This document shows, piece by piece, positions 12,037-23,454 of a stretch of 64,000 nucleotides of DNA (the stretch's first letter is position 1; every line of letters starts with the position of its first letter). Location of the stretch: NCBI RefSeq assembly GCF_000346465.2, contig NC_034013.1:10432864-10496863 (forward strand). The letters run 5' to 3'. The stretch is from Prunus persica (Eukaryota; Streptophyta; Magnoliopsida; Rosales; Rosaceae). The position numbers were made by a program, and so were the translations under genes. The notes beneath the pieces are model-generated. The model saw only the letters and a program-made list of their open reading frames with translations. It ran no database searches and was not told the DNA's origin.

Positions 12037-15000
12037 TGTTGAGACTATTCTTAACAACTAAAATGAGTTATTAAAAACAGCAACTTTAATTCTCGCAAGT
12101 ACACGAACCGTTTATAATATAGCTTATGTAAATACGAGGTCGATCCCACGGAGAATGGTAACTTGGTTCCAAATTAAATTACTTAGAATGCTAGAAAAAC
12201 ATAGAACAAAGAAACTGACTAACTAGCTAAAGGCAAGGTCGAATTCAACAATGCCTCTTACTAATTACTCAAGGTCTAGGACAGAATCCTAGCACCACAC
12301 ACGCACTCGAAATGGGGGGTTTTGTTGTTGAAATGAAAAGAAGAAAGTGAAATGAAAGTGCTCGAAAGTAAACACTGGCAGCAATCAACAAGTTGTGAAA
12401 CAATGATTGAGAGGTGTTAGAGCCTTGGAATCCACCACTAGTTTTCCTATCCAAGTTATGAATGTATAGAAATTGACTCAAGCTTCATCAACAATAGATT
12501 ATCGCATACAAGCCTATGGTATCTAGGTGCATGATGCATGATTCTCCTAAGGCATGTAATTGTGCATGGTATCTACACAACACGTGATCTCTAATATGCA
12601 ACCTAAGCATGGTATCTACTTAGAATAAAGCATACAAGAGTCATTAAGCTCCATGAGAATATGACAATCACGCAAGTCCTAGAACATAGAACATGGTATC
12701 TGTCCTAGTCAACCTGTGGTAAGTAACCCCTTGAATGATTCTTAGGCCATTCATGTGTTGCTTGTGAAAGGAGAGTAGAATTGGTGAATCTAAACCCCTT
12801 CCCAACTTGTGCTAGATGCATAAAATCCTACTTAGCTACTCCAAGAAAACATACATTAAGCACATAATAAACTGGATATTAACAACTTGATAATGAAAGC
12901 AAGGAAATCAATTAACTATAAAATCATCCATAACATTGAATATTTATGACTAGGGCTTCATCCTAAGCCCTAACTAAATGGATTAGTTAGACATAACTAT
13001 GAATAAAGAAAACAAGAAATACATAGGTAGAATAAAGAGAAGAGAAGAGCTAGCGAGCAGCAATGTAGTTCCCAGGACAGCTTCAAGCTCTCTTCTCTCT
13101 TTGTGGTGAATCTGAATGTGTATATGAGAATAATGGATGAAGTGAATGTGTCTGACTCTATCCCTCTTGAATGAGTGAGCAGCTCTCTATTTATAGAGTG
13201 CAATTTCGTCCTCCCTTTTGGCTGGTAAAGCACACTCTCTTAGCTGCTCCCAACTACTTCAAATGCCCAACTGTTCCAGCTGCCCGTACATGTCAACTGC
13301 TCCAGCTGCCCAATACATGCTTTGGTGGACTATTCTTGGTTTCTTTATGGAAATCTTGACTTTTGTTCATCTTTCTGAGTTCCCAAGCTAATTTATCTCC
13401 CATGTGTGGCTGCTCTAATGTGTAGCATGATAAGTGTATATTTTATATATATTTTATGCCTCCTTTGCTTATTTATTTATTAATTTCTTGGTTTAAATTG
13501 GTTGTTTTTAATTGGTTTTGTGAGATTTGTGAAGGAATTGTGAAATAGGAGAAAGTGTGCTAAAAAAAGGCGAGAAGATGAAGATCAACTAAAAAGAAGC
13601 CAAGTCATTCCTTTTGTTGCAAGGAATGTTGTCAAATTTCCTAGTTCAAGATGGTGCAAGTCTTATCAAGTCAAACAAGGAGAAATAAAGAAGACTTTAT
13701 TTTAGAAGGAATCCTATTTTTATAACAATTGTAATTATTCCTTAGGTAGGATTTCTAGGAGGTTTATAAATAGGGAGTTTAGGTCATTGTTGAAGGGATC
13801 CATTACCCATCATCCATCCTCCATCATCTACCCTAAAATTCCTACACATTCATACTCATCACCGAAACACTCAAAGGAGAGAGAGAGAGTTTTAGAGAGA
13901 CAAAGAAGACAACCTGGAGCTAGAGTTGCTGTCGTGCAGAGATCAAATCTTCAATTGGTTACTTCTTTCCTATGATACTATTTATCATGGTTTTTATTAA
14001 AGTTGTCATGAACTAATTTCTTCTTGCTAGGGCTACGATGTAGCCTAGCCATGAATACTCAATTACTTTAGTCAATGTTAATTCCAAGTATTTTTCCATG
14101 TTGAGTATCTATTACCATGCTTAATGCTTTGAATGTTTGGCCAACATTTAATTGTTTTGATGCTAAATTGACAATAGGAATATCCAATTTGGGGTTGCTT
14201 CTTGTAATAGATGCCATGAGTTACATGATTAGACAGGGATGTTTGTCATGACTTATGTGGTTGTTTTGTAGGTTTTCCAAGGAATTTAATGGGTTCTTAT
14301 TATCTTAATTCCATTACTAGGGATAGAGTGGGTTGGTAATAAGAATACTTTTGGTATAACCAAGGATGGAGTATCGAATAAAGTAGGGAAAATCAACTGT
14401 CAACATAGAGAATAATTAGGATTAACATGCTAAGGAAATTAGGTAGAATTGTCTATGGTGAAATCGGAAGCTCTAGTGCTCTCATAACTTGAATCTCACT
14501 ACTTTATTTTTCTATGCTTGTTTTTATTCATTGTTTTAGTTAATTAATCAATCAAATCTCATCATCAATTGTTCAAATAAAGTCTTGGGTTAATCACAAT
14601 CGGTACTTGGTAAATTAAATCACTCTTCGTGGGAACGACACTTCACTCATCACTATATTACTTGTGCGAATTGTGCGCTTGCAATAAATATCACAACATA
14701 GCACATGGCTCTAAGGATTTAGCCACATTAAATGTGATGTCAGCCAACATGACTTTTCTGTGAACTTGGTTCAGTCTTTAACGTGCTGAGGGCTCCAGAT
14801 TTATCTAATTAGGCTGAAATTAGGACATGTTATAATAGACACCTATTGGAACAACTTCTATCAAGGATGTCTCCTCATCCGACCTGTGTAAGTTACTGAA
14901 ATGAGGCTTGCAAATAACCTACGAAACTAGACTGACAAAGAGTGTGGCTCAAATTGGTTTGTCTTTTAAGCTTATATTCCTCTTATCCCAATTAGCCCTT

Positions 15001-15148
15001 AACAAGCATGGATTACATCAATTGTGATCTCTTGCTGTCTTAACCTACAAAACAAACAAAAAGAGGTAAGTGACTCAAAATAAAGAGAAACTAAGCAAAG
15101 TCACTAAGTAAAGAAGGCATGCGAATGTATGAAATTAAGAACTTATCA
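12037..15148 (-). mobile_element. probable solo LTR (minus orientation) inserted in copia gag, itself interrupted
   Basis: The insertion is flanked by the 5-base duplication ACTGC (12032-12036, 15149-15153). The termini are TG...CA. Read on the minus strand there is a TATA box (CTCTATAAATAGAG, about 13187-13200), fitting an LTR promoter. The end carries a GTGGGATCGACC-type phrase resembling the nested element's GTGGGAACGAC. No coding domains are seen. About 1.84 kb remains once the nested insert is discounted. Confidence 0.7.
13428..14698 (+). mobile_element. nested solo LTR, 1271 bp
   Basis: TG...CA termini, flanked by the 5-base duplication TAGCA (13423-13427, 14699-14703). A TATA box (TTTATAAATAGG) lies near 13761-13772. 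No primer-binding site, polypurine tract or coding domain, so it is interpreted as a solo LTR left by LTR-LTR recombination. It starts with the same TGATAAGT as the outer element read on the minus strand, so the two may be related families. Confidence 0.8.
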
Positions 15149-16228
15149 ACTGCTTACTATTCGTCTTACTAATGATAATTTTCTTAAGTGGAATTATCAA
15201 ATTGAGTTGGTTCTGGAAGGTTACGACCTCTTTGGCCATTTTGGTGGCTCTACTCTTCCTCTGCCCAAATTTGCAAATGTTGATGAAGAGGGCGTGACAT
15301 CGGAAGTCACTGCTGCGTATAAGGATTGGATGCACACTGATAAAGCTTGTTCAGTCTTCTCATTACTTCTCTCTCTGACGAAGCAATTGAGTATGTTATT
15401 GGCTGTAAGACTGTTAGGGATGCTTGGCTTAATCTCACCGATCGTCATGTGTCAGTTTCTCGTGCCATAATCAATCATTTGAAAACTTAATTTCAGACTG
15501 TGCAAAAAGATGGAGATTCCATCGAGCGATTTCTTCTTCGTCTCTAGCATCTGCGTGATCAGTTACATGTTGTTGGTACTAAGATTTCTGATGATGACTT
15601 TATCATTGCTGCATTAAATGGTTTACCACCATAATACGACATAATCAAAACGATCTTGATTGCTCGTGATACACCAATCTCGTTGAAATATTTTCGCGCT
15701 CAGTTACTGGCTACTGAGCAAACTGCTGAGGCTTGGATTACCTCTCATTCTGCTATGTTTGTGCCTCATACATCTTCTGGCTATGGGCTTCAAGGAGCTC
15801 AAAGTGGTTCATCGTCTGTCTCTACATCTTCAGGACAAGGTTTGCTTCCTACACCTGCTTCTCATGTTGGTTATTCTTGTAATGCATCTTCTCGACCTCC
15901 TTCACTGGCTTTTGGTCCTCGCCCTATTTCTAATACTGGTTTTGGTCGAGGCAAGTTCAATGGTGGAAGGAATTTTAGCTCTCCAGCTCATCCAAATTTC
16001 AGAGGCATTACTCCTGATTATATAGGCCACAACACATTTTATGGTTCCAAGTTTGTTCCTGAATATCATATTTGTAATAAAAGGGGTCATATGACTGTTA
16101 TTTGCTTCTATAGGCATGCTAATTCTCAATCTTTAGTTTCTACAGTGCTTGAGTGCCAAATCTATGGCAAGTGTGGACATGGTGCTTTGGATTGCTATTA
16201 CAGGTCGAATTACTCATTTCAAGGTTAA

Positions 16229-19200
16229 GCTCCTCCTTCTTCCTTAACTGCCATGGCAGCACAAACTTCTTATTCTCCTGAACAAGTATGGATTGCTGAT
16301 ATTGGAGCCACACATCATATGGTGGGTGATGTGTCTCAGTTGCAAAATGTGACTCCATGTGCTATTGAGGAAAATATCACAGTTGGTAATGGGGAAGGTT
16401 TGAATATACTTCATATTGGCACTTCTAATCTTTCTAGTGCCACATCTAGGCTTATAATGCCCTCTGTTTGTCACGTTCCTCAACTCAAAGCAAATCTTTT
16501 GTCAGTGCACCAACTTTGTAAGGATAACAACAGCTATATTGCGTTTGATGTCTCTGGTTTCTTAATACAAGATAAAGTCACTCATCAGGTGCTTCTCGAG
16601 GGAAAGAGTGATCATTGCTTATATCCTATTCCACTGCTTCCTTTGTCTACAATATCTTCAGTTTCTTCAATGAATAAAGCTTACATTGGCTAGCAAATTA
16701 AGTCCTCCCTGTGGCATCAGAGGTTAGGACATACCACTAATGGGGTTACAAAGAAAATGTTGCAAGCTTCTTCTATTTCTGTTTCTGATGATCTTCCTTC
16801 AGCGTTTGTTCAACATGTTTACAAGGCAAAATGCATAGGTTGTCTTTTCCTACTAGTCATTCTAGAGCTACTATTCCATTTCAATGTATCCATAGTGATG
16901 TATGGGGTCCCTCTGCTGCAAAATCCATTGATGGCTACAGATATTATGTCAATTTTATTGACGAATGTACTTTTTTTATGTGGCTATATCCCATTTTTAA
17001 TAAATCAGATGTTTTTGGAGTTTTCATGAAGTTTTATGCTATGCTCACAAATCAGTATGATGCTAAAGTTAAGATATTTCAAACTGATGGAGGAGGTGAG
17101 TTTACTAGCACATTGTTCATGGCCTTTCTTGATTCTAAAGGCGTTATTCATCACTTGTCTTGCCCTCACACTCCTCAGCAGAATGGGCTGGCTGAAAGAA
17201 AGAATCGTCATGTTATTGACACAGCCATAACTCTTTTATCTGATGCTTCACTTCCTACAAAGTTTTAGGTTTATTCTGTTGCTCATGCTGTTTATCTAAT
17301 AAATAGAATGCCGAGTGAGGTTTTGAATTATCAATCTCCATTCCTTAAGTTGTTTGGCCATGCTCCTAATGTTCAACATCTGAGAGTTTTTGGCACTGCT
17401 GTTTATCCTTACTTGATATGTCATAATGTGCACACGCTTCAACCAAGGACTACTCAATGGGTGTTCATGGATTATGCAGAAGGTTACAAGGGAGTTTTGT
17501 GTTTTAATCTGCTTACTGATAAATTTGTTCTTTCGAGACATGTTTTGCATGATGAGATAGTGTTTCGTTTTGCAAATAAAATGTCTTCATCTGTTTGGGG
17601 TTCGTCTCATGGAAATTCAAAGACAACTCCAGTATTGGTTTCTATTCCTATTCATGTGTCTTCATCAGCTCCAGTGCATAGTATGAGTTTATCACAGCCT
17701 GGTTTACAACCTGTTGTATCTCAGGATGTAATTTTACCTCACCAAGTTTCTGATAGTGATTCGATTTCTAGTGCTTCGTCTAGCTATGATTCTATTGGTG
17801 ACATGGTACCTCTTGATTCTATGTCAGTACCCGTGCTAAAGGATGATCAGTTACAAGTGCTTCTACCAGCTAGTTCTCAAAATGATGCTGTTTCAGTACC
17901 TAGTGGTTCTATTAATACACATACTATGACTACAAAATCCAAGGATGGTATTGTTTGTAGAATGCCTTTTTCTGATTATCAATGCTATTATACCTCTATT
18001 CCTTCACTGCCTGATGAAACTGAGCCTGCAACTTATAAGTTAGCTTCTCAATCTCCAGTGTGGATAAAAGCAATGCAGGAAAACTTGATGCATTACATAT
18101 GCAGGGTACTTGGATTTTAGTTCCAAAACCATGCCATAAAAATGTTGTTGGCAGTAAGTGGGTTTACCGGATTAAAAGGAACTTAGATGGAACTGTTTCT
18201 AGGCATGAGGCACGTCTAGTAGCTCAAGGATTTAGTCAGGAGCCTGGATTGGATTTTAGTGAGACTTTTAGTCCTGTAGTTAGGCATACTACAGTTTGAT
18301 TAATTCTGAGTATTGCTGCTATGAACAAATGGTCTTTAAGACAATTAGATGTTAAAAATGCATTTTTACAAGGAGATCTTGAAGAAGAAGTTTTCATGAG
18401 GCAACCCCTGGTTTTGAAGATTCTACACATCCAGAGTTTTTGTCAATTAAAGAAATCTCATTATGGTCTTAAGCAAGCTCCAAGGGCTTGGAATGCTAAA
18501 TTCATTGGTTATTTACCAGCTATTGGTTTCAAATCCTCTCATTCTGACCCAAGTCTGTTTGTCAAACATACTGGATCTAATATTGTCATTCTTTTATATG
18601 TGGATGATATAATTCTTACAGGTTCTAAGGTATCTTGTATTCAAGAAGTGGTTGATGAACTCAGTGCAGTTTTTGAAATGAAAGACATGGGAAAGCTTAC
18701 CTATTTCTTGGGTTTACAGATTGATTATAATGCAGAGAGTGATATATTTGTAAGTCAGAAGAAATATGCTAAAGAACTTCTGCACAAAGCAGGCATGAGT
18801 TCATGCAGACCCTGTTTAACTCCTCGTAAGCCACATACTTAAGTATTGCAGTCTGAGGGTACTCTTCTATCTGTTCCCTCGTTATATCGAAGTGTTGTTG
18901 GAGCTTTATAGTATTTAACATTTACTAGACCAGATTTATCCTATGCCGTCAATTCTGTTTGCCAATACATGACTGCTCCTACAGAACTTCATTGGTTACT
19001 TGTTAAAAGGATACTCATATACATTCAGGGCACTCTAGATCATAGATTGAAGTTCTCTAGTGGTCCTTGGCAATTACATGCTTTTAGTGATGCAGATTGG
19101 GCAGGAGATATGAATACCAAAAGATCTACTACCGGATTTGTGGTTTTGTTGGGTCCTAATCCTATTTCATGGCAATCCAAGAAACAAACCTCTATGGCTA

Positions 19201-19457
19201 GGAGTTCAACAGAGGCTAAGTATCGATCCTTGGCACATACCTCAGCTGATATAGCTTGGATAAGGCAGGTGTTGCAAGATTTAAAAGTTCTTCTTCCTCA
19301 GCAGCCTGTTTTGCATTGTGACAACTTGTCAATGAATGCACTCAGTTCTAACCCTGTTTATCATTCACGTATCAAGCATTTAGACATTGATTTTCATTTC
19401 CTCATAGAGAGAGAGAGTTCAAAAAGGAGACCTGATTGTTCAATACATACCAGCTGA
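16229..19457 (+). pseudogene. copia pol region: protease, integrase, reverse transcriptase, RNase H (decayed)
   Basis: Protease at about 16290-16325 has DIGA where DTGA/DSGA is expected. The pre-integrase motif LWHQRLGH is near 16710. The integrase core at about 16880-17270 keeps the acidic triad (HSDVWGP, QTDGGGEF, QNGLAERKNR). The reverse transcriptase at about 18140-18840 has YVDDIILTG. The RNase H at about 19085-19300 has DADWAGD and SSTEAKYRSLA. Frame-breaking stops occur near 16693, 17268, 18298, 18840 and 18908. Almost all fit a C-to-T or G-to-A change of a Gln, Arg or Trp codon, as does the protease change. It cannot encode an active element. Confidence 0.88.
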
Positions 19458-19726
19458 GTATCCTCAAACACTGTATTAATCTTAGATTGGGGAACTCAGC
19501 TGGGTTTGAGGGGGAATGATGACTGTACATGTCTAGTCAGAATATTAGATCACGTGTATATCTCGTGGTCAGTTAGGAGTTGTCAAGCAGTTGTATAAAG
19601 CTCTTGTGTGTACGATAATTGTTCATTAAGAAAATACAAACAGTAAACATCTCTTAGAAATCTCTGTGTTCTATCTCTAGCTTTCTTCTTCCCTCTCTTT
19701 CCCTGCAAATACCACTTTCGTTATCA

Positions 19727-20246
19727 TGCCCATGAAGGAGGTGTTCACTTTGCTCTGTTATAGAAGAAATAAATCTGCTGGCAATAGCTGGTTGATAATA
19801 TTGATTGTATGTATGTGATGCAATAATTAAAAGCTTGAGTGCTTTGTCACAGCATGTACATGTGGTAGTGTACATGAATTGTGTAACACAATGTTAATAA
19901 TATTAATGTACTCATCCAAGGTACTATTATAAATGGTACGCTCATGAGTCTTAATTCAAGTGGCATGAGATAGATAGCATGATGATAGAAGTAAGTTCAA
20001 ACTCTATTGTTCAAAAAGAAAATAAGATTTTGGGGAATGACATTTTTCGCACTCGCCCTTGATGATAAGAGTGTACATTTGGTGGTCATTCTTTAATTTG
20101 GGGACCTCCCATTCTTGCCTCCAACAACAAATTTGGTACATGTTAGAAAGAGAAGAATTTGAGCTCAATAGAGGAGTCTGGGCCATAATATCACATGGAT
20201 GGTTTATTAACTTTGTTTTTTTGTCAAGTCTCTCACACTAGTATAA
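19727..20246 (+). other. former 3' flank of the thaumatin-like gene; unrecognised sequence
   Basis: Bases 19727-19732 preserve the ancestral last Pro and stop codon, so the following AT-rich sequence is the displaced 3' untranslated region and downstream flank. A GC-richer piece at 20040-20200 has short open frames but no recognisable family. Confidence 0.5.
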
Positions 20247-20325
20247 GGGTGTGTATAATCAAAGCATTTCAAACCCTTAATTACACTGCACCTGCTATGA
20301 CCCTATTGAGGATGATTAACGATCC
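20247..20325 (+). pseudogene. relic of the C-terminus of an F-box/DUF295 gene
   Basis: The sequence TCAAAGCATTTCAAACCCTT... and GCTATGACCCTATTGAGGA parallels 48806-48880, the end of the F-box/DUF295 gene at 47786-48916 (peptide QSISKPYTTTAMTLLGRT). It contains indels and has no upstream gene body, so it is a detached fragment. Confidence 0.65.
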
Positions 20326-21337
20326 CCACCAACTGAGCTAAGTGAAGGCGGTGATTGCTTATGTAGTCTTGGACTCTTGGGCTAGAAAAAGCCGAGCAGC
20401 CTGAGTGAATACCGCAAAGACCCACTCCTTGTTTAAAGGAATTGAGAACTCTCACTCAATGGCTGCTTTTTCTTCTTCTTCTTCTCCTTTTTGTTATTTT
20501 TTTTTCCTGATCGGGGTACTCATTAGTGGCCATTTGAGATTTGACTGCTGGGTTGGGTTTTTAATTGGGCCAGGAATATTGGAAGTATATTATATTGGCA
20601 AGCCAATCTCGTTATTACACATTAAGGACCAACGCAAATATAGACAGACAGGATTGCTTTTCTAAATTGATGTTTTTGTGCATCTTTGAATTCAAAATAT
20701 GAAAGATCAGGCATGTTTTTTGGGGGTGAGTTTATTTAAATTATTTTAGTAAATTTAGGTTTTAGTCATAAAAAAACTTTTATTTTTAAAAATAGTCAAA
20801 AAATTTTCAAAAAAGACAGAAAAACCTCTCAAGGATTCCTTAGGAAATCCAAAAATAAACAAGGGCAATTTTGTTCATTTTGGTTTTTTTGAAGTTAAAG
20901 AAAATTATACAATTGTGTCATCAACAGATATGTCTTCTTAATTTTATTTAGTTGTTTTTTTTTCATGATGGCTTTGCCTTTTGTTTTTGTTTTTGTTAGT
21001 ATAGTTGCAACTTGATCAGAAATTGCAGCGAAGTTTTTGATTGTTTAAGTTGAATTTTTTAAGTCCCAATGATGATTGGATTTTAAGAAGAAGTCCATCT
21101 GATTTTGAAGCTATATGTTCTTTTGACTTAATTTTAGTAACTTTGATCATGGCTTTTGTCTTTTTGTTGCTTTACAATTTTGTTGAGTTAATTTTTGTTT
21201 GGTCAGTTTTCGTTACAAAATGAATTTAAAAATAATAATAACTTTAATATATATATTTTATTTTATTTTGGTTACTCTTCCAAATCTTGCACGTATTAAT
21301 GTTGAAATGAATTTATTTATTTATTTAAAGGGTGGCT
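20326..21337. other. AT-rich intergenic sequence
   Basis: Homopolymer-rich spacer. A short open frame at 20459-20665 begins MAAFSSSSSP and is hydrophobic near its start, but has no family likeness and no gene structure around it. Nothing else is supported. Confidence 0.5.
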
Positions 21338-21650
21338 GTTTGTGATTACTATTCTCGTAAGGCATCTTCAACCCAAAAAAAAAAATTCTCGTGAGGCATC
21401 AAGATGGATTTTGGAGGACAGTTACATGATGAAGGCAGAGGAATGCTTGAGAAGTGAGAGGGTTTTCTCATTACCTGCATCCATGTAGTGAGAAGAAGCT
21501 GGTGGAGACAATGCAATGTTTGTTGTTGGTGGTGCATGGAACTCTGCTGACAGAAAAGAAGCATTATGAATCTGGATCCAGTGCTCGGCTTACAATTGTT
21601 AATGTGGAGGAGGAGCTTTCTAGGAAACTTATTGGTACTTGTGCTTAAGG
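21338..21650 (+). pseudogene. cullin-1-like gene fragment
   Basis: Fragments in more than one frame resemble the N-terminal cullin repeat region of plant CUL1. They are DYYSRKAS near 21339-21365, then REASRWILEDSYMMKAEECL at about 21390-21455, then after a frameshift SHYLHPCSEKKLVETMQCLL at about 21463-21525 and onward to ELSRK near 21630. CUL1 is the scaffold of SCF ubiquitin ligases. The frameshift, a partial duplication of the first motif and the absence of the rest of the gene mark it as a pseudogene. Recognition is from memory of the family and was not aligned. Confidence 0.65.
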
Positions 21651-22215
21651 TTGAAACTTGGTCCAGCAGGCTGAAGATGCAATGCATGAATGAAATCAGT
21701 AATATCTGGGTACTTGGCATTTGTTGGACTTTTTCTTTGTTAGTTTGAATCAGGGGGAAGATGCAATACATGAATGAAAAAGCTCACTAGCACGTTCTGT
21801 TAGACTTGTTTGCACAAAAAGCTCGCAAACAAGAGGACCATCACCCTCAAGTGAGCAAATAATTCCACTTCAATAATCAATGAAAAAGGCGGCCTTTTTT
21901 TAAAGATGTATTAAATCAAGACATACTAATTTAAGGCGTGTGACGTCCTGCTCATACCCCGCTAAACAAGGCCTGGTTATCCACCAGCCATGCACTTTGA
22001 CCTGGTTTTCGTACCTACAATCCTTGCTTTGCCCGAAACCATTGTTGAAGAAGATATATAACCATTAATCTCTGGCATATTATAGCTCGCCAGAAGGAAA
22101 GAGATTAACTCAAATCCTTCTTGGTCTCTCTCTCTCTCGGGGGCGCTTGCTTCTCTCTGGACATTTTATACCTTCAGTTGTTTGTCTCTTGGGATCTCTA
22201 CCTTTCATAGACAAA
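21651..22215 (+). other. spacer and leader of C2 gene 1
   Basis: The pyrimidine-rich CTCTCTCTCTCTCGG block at about 22122-22140 just upstream of the start codon is typical of a transcribed plant leader. The stretch near 21985-22030 loosely resembles 25140-25180 before C2 gene 2, suggesting a shared duplicated promoter segment. Confidence 0.4.
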
Positions 22216-23454
22216 ATGCCTCGCGGAACTCTTGAAGTTAACCTTGTCAATGCCAAGGGTCTTAAAAACACAGAGATTTTTGGTAAATTTCTCCCTCGCT
22301 CTCAATTTTGTTTCCCATGTTGTCTCTGTAAATTTTCATGCTAGCTGATAATTAGTTTTCGATCAGACTGTCTCTTGGGTTTACTAATTGTGATGCATCA
22401 AATATTCTTCTTCGTGAGAAATTATTATATGTGACGGTAACATTACGTATTATGAGAACATCCTATAATCTTACAAGTTCAAATTTTTTATTCTTTGGAC
22501 CCTTTTGCTGAAACCATTTGATTTACATTACTTTGTGAAGCTAAACCCATGAAATATATATATATATATATATTTTTTGGGGAAGAAAGAAAGAATATAA
22601 TGAAATTTCATTTGTTTGATATTAAAATGCATATAGGCAAAATGGACCCTTATGTCGTCATCACCTGTAAAAAACAGCAGAAAAAGAGCACGGTGGCAAC
22701 AGGTCAGTTTTCTAGTTCGCCTATATTCTTAATATCTAACTATAAAAAAAATAAAAAATAAAAAAAGTTAATATTGTAAAATAGGGTTTAGGCGAATTTA
22801 CATAAGAACCCAAATTAATATTGAAAATATATAATTTAATGTTTGTGCAGCAATGGGGTCCAATCCAGAATGGAATGAGAGCTTTGTGTTCGGCATCTCT
22901 GATGATGTCAATGAACTTCATGTGATGATAATGGACAAGGACAGCGGGAGCAAGGATGACTTTGTGGGAGAATTAACGTAAGTTGAAGCCCCAATCTGCA
23001 AAATATTTTCCAGTCAATTAACAAGTTCTGTTAATTTGTCTCATATATAAATATATTTTGACAAAACTATTTTCTGGTTTGATCATCATTTGCAGTATTC
23101 CACTGAAAACTCTCTTTGTGGAAGAGAAGCTACCACCAATGAAGTACAATGTCCTAAGGAACAAAAAGTACCATGGGGAGATTAAACTTGGCCTCACCTT
23201 CACTCCTGCGGTAGTTTTTCTTTTTCTTTTCCATTAATTACTTTCATTGTTATATTTACGGCCGACACATTTAAACCCGATTGATAATGGACGGAGTGGT
23301 ACTACAAAATGTTATAAAGATTTCGAATTTCCGAGGTGAGACTTTACATTCTATAACATAATAATAACAAATTGTGCATTGTTCTTAGGTACACAATGAT
23401 CGGGACTTGGACTTCGTAGGCGGATGGAAGGAGTCCTCCAGCAGCTATGGTTGA
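22216..23454 (+). CDS. small C2-domain protein, elicitor-responsive (ERG3-like), gene 1
   Basis: Five-exon gene, exons 22216-22282, 22637-22702, 22851-22977, 23096-23210 and 23389-23454, all GT-AG. It gives 146 residues. The product is a single C2 domain: start MPRGTLEVNLVNAKGLKNTE, then MDPYVVITCKKQQKKS, NPEWNESFVF and DKDSGSKDDFVGE, ending GGWKESSSSYG. The Asp residues of the PYV and DKDSGSKDD loops are those that bind Ca2+ in this family, which attaches to membranes reversibly in response to Ca2+. Small single-C2 proteins of this kind (rice ERG3/RPP16-like) are elicitor-induced or phloem-mobile. That role is family knowledge, not visible here. It is followed at 25389 by a second gene of identical exon layout, so the two are a tandem pair. 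Confidence 0.85.

Larger units (their letters stand above)
11982..16228 (+). pseudogene. copia gag region (decayed)
   Basis: gag starts at 11982, is broken by the solo-LTR insertion after 12036 and resumes at 15154. A retrotransposon gag (UBN2-like) region runs to about 15660, then a Ser/Gly-rich linker. Two zinc knuckles near 16066-16200 have both lost a metal-binding cysteine (CNKRGH... preceded by Tyr-His, and CQIYGKCGH). In-frame stops interrupt it near 15488, 15546, 15632 and 16226. Confidence 0.8.
11298..19726 (+). mobile_element. degenerate Ty1/copia LTR retrotransposon with target duplication TGCCC
   Basis: Near-complete element. The 5' LTR is 11298-11829 (holding a MITE), the primer-binding site 11830 onward (TGGTACCAGAGC, initiator-Met type), the polypurine tract GAGGGGGAA at 19508-19516 and the 3' LTR 19517-19726. 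The target duplication TGCCC is at 11293-11297 and 19727-19731. Domain order gag, protease, integrase, reverse transcriptase, RNase H fits copia, possibly the Ale/Retrofit lineage. The two LTRs differ at roughly 20 of about 210 positions by eye, so the insertion is old. The host gene's original ending, TGCCC followed by ATGA (Pro then TGA stop), is still readable at 19727-19732. Confidence 0.92.

Noticed and set aside
20459..20665. Small protein starting MAAFSSSSSP
   Set aside because: Low-complexity start, no family, no exon structure or promoter signs.
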